From Bryobacteraceae bacterium (GTDB lineage: Bacteria; Acidobacteriota; Terriglobia; Bryobacterales; Bryobacteraceae), in contig JAICXK010000007.1 of assembly GCA_025980435.1 (NCBI GenBank), positions 1 through 46,396 on the forward strand: a DNA stretch of 46,396 nt, given 5' to 3'. Position 1 is the stretch's first letter. The number at the start of each line of letters is the position of its first letter. Below are positions 18,730-25,705 of this stretch, in pieces. Made by a program: the position numbers and the translations under genes. The notes under the pieces were generated by a model that was given only the letters and a program-made list of their open reading frames with translations, was not told where the DNA came from and searched no databases.

Positions 18730-20046
18730 ATGAATTCGTTCCAGGATCTGCCCTCTGTCGATCAGGTTGTGCGTGAGCTGCAGCCGGAGAATGATCTGCC
18801 GCGCGAAGTAATCGTGAATGAAGTTCGCCGCGTCCTCACTGCGCGCCGCGAAGCCCTGAAGGGCGGCGCCCAAGCCTTCGCTAAGCCCGTCGAGCACCTG
18901 GTTCGCGAACGTCTTCAGATGCTTTCGAGCCCTTCACTGCGGCCCGTTATCAACGCAACCGGCGTGATCCTTCACACCAATCTCGGGCGCGCTCCGCTTC
19001 CGGTATTTGAGCCCGTCAGCGGCTACTGCAACCTGGAATATGAACTTGAATCCGGCAAACGAGGCAAACGCGACGCGCACATCGCGCCATTGCTCGAAGC
19101 CTTGCTTGGTAAGCCTGGAATTGTCGTGAATAACAACGCCGCGGCGGTGTACCTCGTTCTGAGCGAAGTTGCCGCGGGCCGCGAAGTGATCGTATCGCGC
19201 GGCGAGCTGATCGAAATTGGCGACGGGTTCCGCATACCGGAAATCATGGCGCGCTCCGGAGCGATCCTTCGGGAAGTGGGCACGACCAACCGCACGCGCT
19301 TAGATGATTATCGAAGCGCGATCAGTGACCAGACCGCCCTGATTTTGCGGGTTCATCCCTCGAACTTTCGCGTCAGCGGCTTCACGTCGCGTCCGGACTT
19401 AAAGGATCTCGCCGCATTGGCGCGAGAGCACGGCCTCCCGATATATGAAGATCTAGGCAGCGGCTGTGTTATGGATCTGCGCCCGCAGGGATTTGACGAG
19501 CCGCTGGTGGGGGAGAGTCTTGAAACCGGCGCCGACCTGGTGTCTTTCAGTTGCGACAAATTGCTGGGAGGTCCCCAGGCAGGCATTATAGCGGGCAGGG
19601 CCGAACTCGTCCAGCGCGTTCGCCGCAATCCCATGTATCGCGCTTTTCGAGTCGACAAGTTGATCCTGCAATCGCTTCAGATCACGCTGCGGCATGCGCT
19701 TATGCAGAATTGGCAGGCGATCCCGGCCTTGCGGATGATCCTCACTCCTCTCGATGATCTTCGCCGCCGCGCCGAGCGAATCGCGGAGCAGATCAGCGAA
19801 ATGCCGGTCCAGATTCGGGAATCCGAGTCGGCAATCGGCGGAGGATCAACTCCCGGACAGGTCTTGCCGACGTGGGTGATTGAATTGTCTGTGACTGATC
19901 CAGTTGCCTTCGAACAGCATCTTCGCGAGGCGCCGTTGCCTGTCATCGCTCGGATTGAGCGAGACAAGGTTCTGCTGGATTTACGTACGGTGCGCCCGGA
20001 GGACGAAGCGGCCTTGACAGATTCGGTTAAAGCCGCTTTAAACTAA
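18730..20046 (+). CDS. selA: L-seryl-tRNA(Sec) selenium transferase SelA
   Basis: PLP enzyme converting seryl-tRNA(Sec) to selenocysteinyl-tRNA(Sec) with selenophosphate; 438 residues, slightly shorter than E. coli SelA (463). The N-terminal helical SelA domain (LPSVDQVVREL), RPVINATGVILHTNLGRAPL, VNNNAAAVYLVL, SRGELIEIGDGFRIPEIM and EVGTTNRTRLDDY are highly characteristic. Predicted PLP lysine is Lys277 in SFSCDKLLGGPQAG. The ATG directly follows the uvrA TAG with no gap, so translation is probably coupled. It implies that this organism makes selenoproteins; selB, selC and selD must lie elsewhere, and no selenoprotein gene was found here. Its 3' end overlaps the stop of the convergent TonB receptor gene by 4 bases. 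Confidence 0.95.
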   Translation: MNSFQDLPSVDQVVRELQPENDLPREVIVNEVRRVLTARREALKGGAQAFAKPVEHLVRERLQMLSSPSLRPVINATGVILHTNLGRAPLPVFEPVSGYCNLEYELESGKRGKRDAHIAPLLEALLGKPGIVVNNNAAAVYLVLSEVAAGREVIVSRGELIEIGDGFRIPEIMARSGAILREVGTTNRTRLDDYRSAISDQTALILRVHPSNFRVSGFTSRPDLKDLAALAREHGLPIYEDLGSGCVMDLRPQGFDEPLVGESLETGADLVSFSCDKLLGGPQAGIIAGRAELVQRVRRNPMYRAFRVDKLILQSLQITLRHALMQNWQAIPALRMILTPLDDLRRRAERIAEQISEMPVQIRESESAIGGGSTPGQVLPTWVIELSVTDPVAFEQHLREAPLPVIARIERDKVLLDLRTVRPEDEAALTDSVKAALN

Positions 20047-23000
20047 AACAAAACTTTAATCGCCGCCTGCAAGTCCCGGTTATCGCCGATGGTGCTTGTG
20101 ATCGCGGTCGAGGTTTTCGCCGGATTGGTCGGATTCACATTCTGATTCGGGAAGCCGAGTTGCGGATGGTTCAGCGCGTTGAAGGCATCCAGCCGGAACT
20201 GCACTCGGAAGCGCTCCTTGATCGAGAAATTCTTCGCCGCGGCCAGATCGAAATTGAACGTTCCCGGCGCGCGCAGAATTCCGCGCCCCGAATCTCCGAA
20301 GCGGTAAGCGTACTGCGAACAGATGCCGTTCGTTGCGGGTACGGCGCACGGCGCTTCAAAAGCCATAGGGTCGTACCAGTTTGAGTACGTCGGGTTTGAA
20401 AGGCTTCCCGATCCGATGCGGTCCGGCCAGCAACTGCTCGCATTGTTCGTGCAATTTGCCAAATAGACTGTGAATGGCAACCCGCTTTGAATGGTGGAGA
20501 TGCCGTCAATCTCCCAGCCGCCAAGCAAGTTGCCCACCAACCCATGTGTCAGGAAATGCCGGCCCGGGCCGAACGGCAGTTCATAGGTCCAACTCCCAAC
20601 GAAGCGCTGCGGTATATCGAATCCGGAGACGCCATATCCGGCACGCAAATCCGTGATCGTTTGCGGATTTCCGACCGCTCCTCCTCCGCTTGCCGCTGAT
20701 CCGCCGTAATCCAGGGATTTGGACCACGTATAGCTGGCCAAAAAAGACAAACCAAACGATAATCGTTTCACCAGCTTCGCCTGCAGCCCGTGATAATTCG
20801 ACATGTTGCGCGGGTCGCACTGCGTTATGCTCCGCAGGGTAGCAATCGCGGGAAGCGTCACGCGCAAATTAGACGGAACGCTGGACGGCCCCGGCTCGAC
20901 CTCCTGCGGGTTATAGCAGTAGAGCAGGTGAACTCCATGGCTACCCGCATAGGCAAGCTCCGCCAGCATACTGCTTCCTAACTGCCGCTCGACGTTAAAA
21001 CTCCAGCTCTCGTAATACGGCGTCTGATTGGTAAACGATCCGCCCAGAATGCTTGGATTCGCGGCAATCAACTGCGCCGTGTTCATGGGTTGAACAGGAA
21101 CCGGCGGGCCAAATGGCTGGTTGATGGCAGGTACGCTCGACATGGCGGATCCCAGCGGGTAGAGTTCCGTCGTGGGCGTATTCTGTGAAATCGTCCACGG
21201 CACGGACTGTCCTAAGAAGTTCGATCCGGACGGCTGCTCCGGAAAGTAGGAAGACGAGAAGCCGCCGCGCAGAACGGTTTTGCCGTCGCCCGATACATCC
21301 CATGCGAATCCCAAGTGCGGGCTGAAATTGTTCCATCTTGTTTGGACACCCACGGTGCGCGACGTGCCTCCTACACCGGCGTACACCAGCGTCAGATTCG
21401 ACAGGTCGAAATTCGTCAGCCGGTTTCGCTCTTCTGTATACGGTGTGAAAAGGTCCCAGCGTACGCCGAGATTCAGGGTGAGTCTGCGGTTCACTTTCCA
21501 GTCGTCCTGCAGGAAGGCGGCATGTTCCCAGACGGTCAGGTAATAGGGCGTCTGCAGAAATCCGCGCGAAGCTCCTGCGCTTGTGCCATTTGCCATGAAG
21601 CCGAGTAGCAGGCTCGCAAGCCCGTTTCCTCCGCTGGCATCCACGGGACTATCGGTGAAGTTCCGTCCGAACGTAAGGGCGCCGCGCGTGTTCGTATTCG
21701 TAAAGGGCGAGACCAGGTCCTTGATGATTCGGTATCCAACCTTCAGGTTATGGCTGCCTCTTACGAAAGAAAGGTCGTCCTGTAACTGATACGAAGTCTG
21801 CCGCGGGTTGGCGGGCAGGAACGACGGGCCGCCATTCAAAGACGTGTAACTCGAAAATCCCGGGACACCGCTGATGTTTATCGTCGGTATGCCGCTTGTG
21901 AATGAGCTGATGTTAATGCCCTGAATGCCGAGCGAGGTCGCCGCGTTGTGGCCGTAATCAGATTGCCTTGTCAGCGGGTTGGTCCGCGCATAACCCGCGA
22001 TGAATTGATTCACCACGGTCGGCGAGAAAATGTGCGTCTCGTTAAATGCGAAGCCCGAGGCCGCCAGATTCGTGTTTTGTCCGCCTGCGATAAACGGTCC
22101 CAGATCGAATCGAGACGCGGCGCTCGCCGGAGTCGGAATGCAGCATCCTCCCTGGCCTTTTGTGTCGAATAAGATAAACTGCTCAAAACTGTACCGGCCA
22201 AACAGCGAATCTTTATCACTGAATTTGTGGTCGATCCGGATATTTCCGCCATTGTCCTTCAGGTTGCGGCTCAAAGTATCGACCCGGTTGTTTTGAAAGC
22301 CGCTCAGGTTGGGCAGGGGATAAATACTCGCTACGTTCAGGCCAACTGCGTTGAGTTCGTTCGCGGGGATCGTGTTGTTCGGATATGCCGTTCGCACCTT
22401 TTGACCGTTTACTACGGTCGTGCTGTACGGGTCGTAGATGGTCTCGGGCAGATCGCTGAAGTTGCCGGTCCGATTTTGCGCCGCGGGCACGGTGTTAATA
22501 AAGGTTTGTCCTTTTACTTCGCGCCAGCCGTAGTAATCGGCGAAGAAGAAGGTCTTGTTTTTCCAGATAGGCCCTCCCAGCGACCCGCCGAACTGATTTC
22601 GCCGGTAGGGCGGCTGCTTCTGGCCGACGGCGTTGAAGTAGTTACGCGCGTCAAGATAGCTGTTGCGCAGAAACTCGAACAGGCTGCCGTGAAAGGTGTT
22701 CGTGCCCGAACGGGTTTGGGTGGTAACCACTCCCGCGCCGCGCCCGAACTCGGCTGAATAGGTCCCTGTCAGCACCTTGAACTCTTGCACGGATTCCACC
22801 GACGGCTGCACCATCACCGTGTTGAACGTGTATTCGTTGTCCATGATGCCGTCAACCAGCCATGCGTTCGCATTCGCCTGGCTGCCGAGGGAGTTGAAGT
22901 CGGAGGCTGCCCTCGGGTTGAACGTGCTGGCGCCCGAAAGATTCTCGCCGGCCTGTCCCTGCGTCACGCCAGGGACCAGGTACACGAGCTGCGCGAAATT

Positions 23001-23447
23001 TCGTCCATTCAGGGGAAGCGTTTCCACGGAGTGCTGATTGACTACCTCGCCAAGTTCGGCGGTTTCCGATCGCACCAGCGGGGCAGCAGCTTCGACCGTA
23101 ATCGTCTGGCTCATCTCACCGAGTTGCATGCTGAAATCCACGCGCGCCTTCTGGTCGACATCGAGCTGCGTATTCACAGAACTCGCGCGCTTAAAGCCGG
23201 CCTTCTCCACGTCTACCCGGTAAGTACCCGGTACAAGAAACGGAGCAGTGTAAGCGCCCGTCTGGTCTGTCGTGTATTGTTGGGTAGTTCCCCGATTGAC
23301 ATTCGTGACGGTGACCTGCGCGCCAGCAACAGCCGCGCCGGTGCTATCGGTCACGGCGCCGAGAATTGTCCCGGTGGTCACCTGCGCACCGGCAATTGCG
23401 GCTCCCAAAATCAGCAGCAGAAGAATTGGTATCCATTTTCGCCTCAT
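20043..23447 (-). CDS. Oar-like TonB-dependent receptor with carboxypeptidase-regulatory-like domain
   Basis: Outer-membrane beta-barrel receptor, 1134 residues. The start at 23447 gives a clean signal peptide (MRRKWIPILLLLILGAAIAGA) and has an AAGGGGGG ribosome-binding site 5 bases upstream; the frame stays open further upstream but those residues look like untranslated leader. Order: signal (1-22), Ig-like carboxypeptidase-regulatory domain (about 23-105, GAVTDSTGAAVAGAQVTVTN), plug domain (about 110-240, LPLNGRNFAQLVYLVPGV), then a large barrel ending RLDAFNALNHPQLGFPNQN and a terminal phenylalanine. This architecture is hugely expanded in Acidobacteria and presumed to take up or export large substrates. 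It is divergent from an ECF sigma/anti-sigma pair 88 bases away, suggesting cell-surface signalling or shared control. Substrate unknown. Confidence 0.92.
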   Translation of the reverse strand: MRRKWIPILLLLILGAAIAGAQVTTGTILGAVTDSTGAAVAGAQVTVTNVNRGTTQQYTTDQTGAYTAPFLVPGTYRVDVEKAGFKRASSVNTQLDVDQKARVDFSMQLGEMSQTITVEAAAPLVRSETAELGEVVNQHSVETLPLNGRNFAQLVYLVPGVTQGQAGENLSGASTFNPRAASDFNSLGSQANANAWLVDGIMDNEYTFNTVMVQPSVESVQEFKVLTGTYSAEFGRGAGVVTTQTRSGTNTFHGSLFEFLRNSYLDARNYFNAVGQKQPPYRRNQFGGSLGGPIWKNKTFFFADYYGWREVKGQTFINTVPAAQNRTGNFSDLPETIYDPYSTTVVNGQKVRTAYPNNTIPANELNAVGLNVASIYPLPNLSGFQNNRVDTLSRNLKDNGGNIRIDHKFSDKDSLFGRYSFEQFILFDTKGQGGCCIPTPASAASRFDLGPFIAGGQNTNLAASGFAFNETHIFSPTVVNQFIAGYARTNPLTRQSDYGHNAATSLGIQGINISSFTSGIPTINISGVPGFSSYTSLNGGPSFLPANPRQTSYQLQDDLSFVRGSHNLKVGYRIIKDLVSPFTNTNTRGALTFGRNFTDSPVDASGGNGLASLLLGFMANGTSAGASRGFLQTPYYLTVWEHAAFLQDDWKVNRRLTLNLGVRWDLFTPYTEERNRLTNFDLSNLTLVYAGVGGTSRTVGVQTRWNNFSPHLGFAWDVSGDGKTVLRGGFSSSYFPEQPSGSNFLGQSVPWTISQNTPTTELYPLGSAMSSVPAINQPFGPPVPVQPMNTAQLIAANPSILGGSFTNQTPYYESWSFNVERQLGSSMLAELAYAGSHGVHLLYCYNPQEVEPGPSSVPSNLRVTLPAIATLRSITQCDPRNMSNYHGLQAKLVKRLSFGLSFLASYTWSKSLDYGGSAASGGGAVGNPQTITDLRAGYGVSGFDIPQRFVGSWTYELPFGPGRHFLTHGLVGNLLGGWEIDGISTIQSGLPFTVYLANCTNNASSCWPDRIGSGSLSNPTYSNWYDPMAFEAPCAVPATNGICSQYAYRFGDSGRGILRAPGTFNFDLAAAKNFSIKERFRVQFRLDAFNALNHPQLGFPNQNVNPTNPAKTSTAITSTIGDNRDLQAAIKVLF

Positions 23448-23452
23448 AATGT

Positions 23453-23460
23453 CCCCCCTT
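23453..23460 (-). promoter_or_regulatory. Ribosome-binding site fixing the TonB receptor start
   Basis: Reads AAGGGGGG on the minus strand, 5 bases before ATG 23447. It is the only good Shine-Dalgarno match near the possible starts and supports the signal-peptide start. Confidence 0.7.
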
Positions 23461-23464
23461 GGAT

Positions 23465-23494
23465 TTGAAACGGAAAAACTGCGGGAAGTATATA
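23465..23494 (+). promoter_or_regulatory. Candidate sigma-70 promoter of the ECF sigma operon
   Basis: A TTGAAA hexamer (23465-23470) and TATATA (23489-23494) are separated by 18 bases on the plus strand, inside the 88-base gap between the divergent receptor and sigma genes. Predicted transcription start is near 23501, just upstream of both possible sigma start codons. Found by eye, no statistics. Confidence 0.4.
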
Positions 23495-23535
23495 ACAAAT
23501 TTCCAAGTTGAGAAGAAGATTCGCCGTAAAAGTAT

Positions 23536-24165
23536 TTGGAACCTTTGCGGCGGTTGTGGCAATACCTTAATGAAAGCGACACGTATCGAGTGGAGAGGCC
23601 ATTGGGTGCAGAACAGCTGAGCGACGGCGATCTGTTGCGGCGTTGCGCCAATGGCGACGAAGAAGCGTTCCTTATTCTTTACAGACGGCATCAGGGGCCG
23701 GTTTTTCGATTTGCGCTGCATATGTCCGGAAATCGGGAGATAGCGGAGGAAATTACTCAGGAAGTATTTGTGGCGATGCTCACTGGGCAGCGGTACGCGC
23801 CGGAGCAGGGATCCCTCCAGGCTTATCTCATCGGAGTAGCGCGGAATCAAGTGCGGCGGCAACGCAGAGAGTTCCACGCCCTTGCTTCTGGCGAGGCCGA
23901 CTCGACTGGTGAACAGTTGCTCGACGAATTGGCTCGGGAGCAGGAACTTGGGGCGCTGCGGAAGGCGATCCTCAAGCTTCCGCCGAACTATCGCGAAGTG
24001 GTTGTGCTGTGCGATCTCGAAGGTGTGGACTATGCGCAAGCTGCGCGGCAGTTAGGCTGTGCCCTCGGTACGGTACGCTCCCGTCTGCATAGAGCGCGCG
24101 CCATTCTGCAGGCGAAGTTGCAGAGGAGCGGTATGCCGCGGAGGCGGGAAAAATGTCCGGTATGA
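23536..24165 (+). CDS. ECF-type RNA polymerase sigma factor
   Basis: Extracytoplasmic-function sigma factor of up to 209 residues. Region 2 is LILYRRHQGPVFRFALHMSG followed by EIAEEITQEVFVAML and the DNA-melting part YLIGVARNQVRRQRR; region 4 is LPPNYREVVVLCDLEGVDYA with the helix-turn-helix ALGTVRSRLHRARAIL. The start is uncertain: TTG 23536 gives the longest form, while GTG 23590 (191 residues) and TTG 23602 are closer to where ECF factors usually begin (before LSDGDLLRRC); none has a convincing ribosome-binding site. The 3' end overlaps the next gene by 13 bases, as expected for a sigma/anti-sigma pair. It probably directs a small regulon that may include the divergent TonB receptor. Confidence 0.92.
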   Translation: MEPLRRLWQYLNESDTYRVERPLGAEQLSDGDLLRRCANGDEEAFLILYRRHQGPVFRFALHMSGNREIAEEITQEVFVAMLTGQRYAPEQGSLQAYLIGVARNQVRRQRREFHALASGEADSTGEQLLDELAREQELGALRKAILKLPPNYREVVVLCDLEGVDYAQAARQLGCALGTVRSRLHRARAILQAKLQRSGMPRRREKCPV

Positions 24166-24614
24166 ACCATTGGGCGGATCTGCAGGAGGCGCTGAACTGC
24201 TTGAGGGAGCGGACGCCGAAGCAGGCGGGCCCGGTTGTAGAAGAGCGGGTACTGGCCGCGTTCCGCGCGCGACGGAGGCGATTCCGGCAGGTGCGGGCGC
24301 GCTGGGCGGGAGCGGCAGCCTGCGTTGCGGTTGCGGTGGGTTGGCTCTGGATTCGCCCCGGCGCGCCGTCGATTCAGAAACCGCCTGGCCCGGAAGCCGC
24401 TTATTACGCCGGAACGGCCGGGTTCGTTGTGCTCCCGTACGCGGAGAGCGGCGTTCCCATGGAAGAGGCGGTCATTGTGCGCGTGAATTTGCGGCCATCG
24501 GAGCTTGGATCGCTGGGTGTGCCGGTTGCGCTTGCTCATGGCGACCTGAGCATCAGGGCGGACTTGTTAGTCGGTCAAGACGGCATTGCGCGCGCGATCC
24601 GTTTCGTGGAATGA
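24153..24614 (+). CDS. Single-pass membrane anti-sigma-like protein
   Basis: 153-residue protein starting inside the sigma gene. Residues 1-50 are cytosolic and very basic toward the membrane (RARRRRFRQVRARW), one membrane helix lies at about 50-67 (AGAAACVAVAVGWLWI), and about 85 residues lie outside with VNLRPSELGSLGVPV and a final GIARAIRFVE. Position and topology fit an anti-sigma factor for the overlapping ECF gene. The zinc-binding HxxxCxxC motif of common ZAS anti-sigma factors is absent, so it would be a different type. Alternatively it is only a membrane protein co-expressed with the sigma factor. No homologous family was recognised with confidence. Confidence 0.65.
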   Translation: MSGMNHWADLQEALNCLRERTPKQAGPVVEERVLAAFRARRRRFRQVRARWAGAAACVAVAVGWLWIRPGAPSIQKPPGPEAAYYAGTAGFVVLPYAESGVPMEEAVIVRVNLRPSELGSLGVPVALAHGDLSIRADLLVGQDGIARAIRFVE

Positions 24615-24632
24615 AACATTCAGTTTTGATTT

Positions 24633-24644
24633 GAGAGGAGAAGG
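24633..24644 (+). promoter_or_regulatory. Strong ribosome-binding site
   Basis: GAGAGGAGAAGG ends two bases before ATG 24647, with the GGAG core at a good distance. It is among the best Shine-Dalgarno matches seen in the window and suggests high translation of the exported protein relative to the two regulatory genes upstream. Confidence 0.65.
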
Positions 24645-24646
24645 TT

Positions 24647-25552
24647 ATGTATAGAATGATTGCGCTCTCGGCCGTAGTGGCGACAAGTATGTTCGGCCAG
24701 GCGGCGATGAATCAGAAGACCACAGTGATCCAGGCGCAGCCGGGGTTTCATATCGGCAGTGATGTGGCGGAGTTCGGTCCTATCGGTATTACGGCCGCCA
24801 TGGCTGGCCCGATGGCGACGGTTGCCGGAGCGCCCTACTCGGCGCAGGCCGTGACGCAACGAGTGCAGATCCTGTCCGACGGTAATCGCATTGAGCAGAA
24901 CACGTCCGGCGTCGTGGCGCGCGACGCCCACGGGCGGGTACGCCGCGAGGAGGCGCTGCCGGGCTTGAGTTCCGCCGATGGAGATTCCCCGCGCCTGGTT
25001 ATGATTGAGGACCCCGTTGCCGGGGTTCACTGGACCCTGGATGCGCAGAAGAAGATCGCCATCAAGATGCCGTTTGCGAAGACGAAAGCCGGAGCATTTG
25101 GCCCCTTTGCGCCGCCTCCGCCTCCCCCGACACCTCCACCTCCCGGGGCCGGAGATACCGTTTTTTTCTCCGCGTCCGCTCCTCCCAGCCCGCCCACCGT
25201 CCGCTTTTTTTCCAAGGCAGACGTTTCGCCGGATTCCTCGAAGGTTACTAAGACTGATTTGGGGATGCAGAATGTCGAAGGTGTGGCAGCGCAGGGCACA
25301 AAAATCACCCGGACCATTCCCGCGGGAGCCGTCGGCAATCTGCTGCCCATTGTGATCACGACCGAGACCTGGTATTCGCCGCAATTGAAAGTTTTGGTCA
25401 TGAGCAAGACCAGCGATCCACGTATGGGAGAAACGACGTACAAGCTCACTGATATCCAGCGCGCCGAACCGGCGGCCAGCCTGTTTCAAGTGCCAGACGA
25501 CTACACGGTAAGGAACCAGCCGGCGAACAGCTTCTTCTTCAAGAAGCAATAG
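24647..25552 (+). CDS. Exported proline-rich protein of the ECF module, function unknown
   Basis: 301-residue protein with a short signal peptide (MYRMIALSAVVATSMFGQA). A beta-rich region follows (about 25-145; VTQRVQILSDGNRIEQNTSG, RDAHGRVRREEAL), then a polyproline linker at about residues 154-166 (PPPPPPTPPPPG), a second beta region (about 195-285; ITRTIPAGAVGN, TTETWYSPQLKVLVMSKTSDP) and a C-terminal basic tail. The motif WYSPxLKVLV...DPRxGETTYKL recurs, from memory, in exported acidobacterial proteins encoded behind ECF sigma factors. Third gene of the sigma/anti-sigma cluster, 32 bases after the second, with a strong ribosome-binding site. Likely a periplasmic target or sensor; no catalytic motif seen. 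Confidence 0.7.
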   Translation: MYRMIALSAVVATSMFGQAAMNQKTTVIQAQPGFHIGSDVAEFGPIGITAAMAGPMATVAGAPYSAQAVTQRVQILSDGNRIEQNTSGVVARDAHGRVRREEALPGLSSADGDSPRLVMIEDPVAGVHWTLDAQKKIAIKMPFAKTKAGAFGPFAPPPPPPTPPPPGAGDTVFFSASAPPSPPTVRFFSKADVSPDSSKVTKTDLGMQNVEGVAAQGTKITRTIPAGAVGNLLPIVITTETWYSPQLKVLVMSKTSDPRMGETTYKLTDIQRAEPAASLFQVPDDYTVRNQPANSFFFKKQ

Positions 25553-25590
25553 GGGTTGTAGGAAGAGCCGAGCAGTCCAGAGACACGGAC

Positions 25591-25700
25591 GTGGGGCGGA
25601 TCGCCCGATCTGCGCCGGACCCAACGTCCGGCTTGCCCGGTTTACAACCGATTTGGAGAAGGCCGACGGGAGTCGGCCGCAGGACAGGGTCCTGCCCCAC
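25591..25700. repeat. Composite palindromic element: five hairpins inside an outer inverted repeat
   Basis: The gap between two convergent genes is almost entirely palindromic. In order: GGGCG/CGCCC at 25594-25606 (loop 3), GCCGGAC/GTCCGGC at 25614-25632 (loop 5), CGGTT/AACCG at 25638-25650 (loop 3), GGCCGAC/GTCGGCC at 25661-25678 (loop 4), GCAGGAC/GTCCTGC at 25679-25695 (loop 3). All stems are perfect. GTGGGGC at 25591-25597 pairs with GCCCCAC at 25694-25700, closing the set, though the ends partly compete with the first and last hairpins. The layout resembles a REP/BIME-like intergenic repeat; it could also act as a bidirectional terminator or be a structured RNA. No second copy was found in the window. 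Confidence 0.75.
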
Positions 25701-25705
25701 GAGAA

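Noticed and set aside
23448-23651. Longer N-terminus for the TonB receptor
   Set aside because: The extra 68 residues lack receptor similarity and overlap the divergent sigma gene; the downstream start has a good ribosome-binding site and signal peptide.
25108-25146. Repetitive CCT/CCG DNA that looks like a microsatellite
   Set aside because: It encodes an in-frame polyproline linker in the exported protein; no perfect tandem unit long enough to suggest phase variation.
24620-25624. Open frame of 334 codons on the minus strand opposite the exported proline-rich protein
   Set aside because: The plus-strand gene has a strong ribosome-binding site, a signal peptide and operon context; the antisense frame has none.
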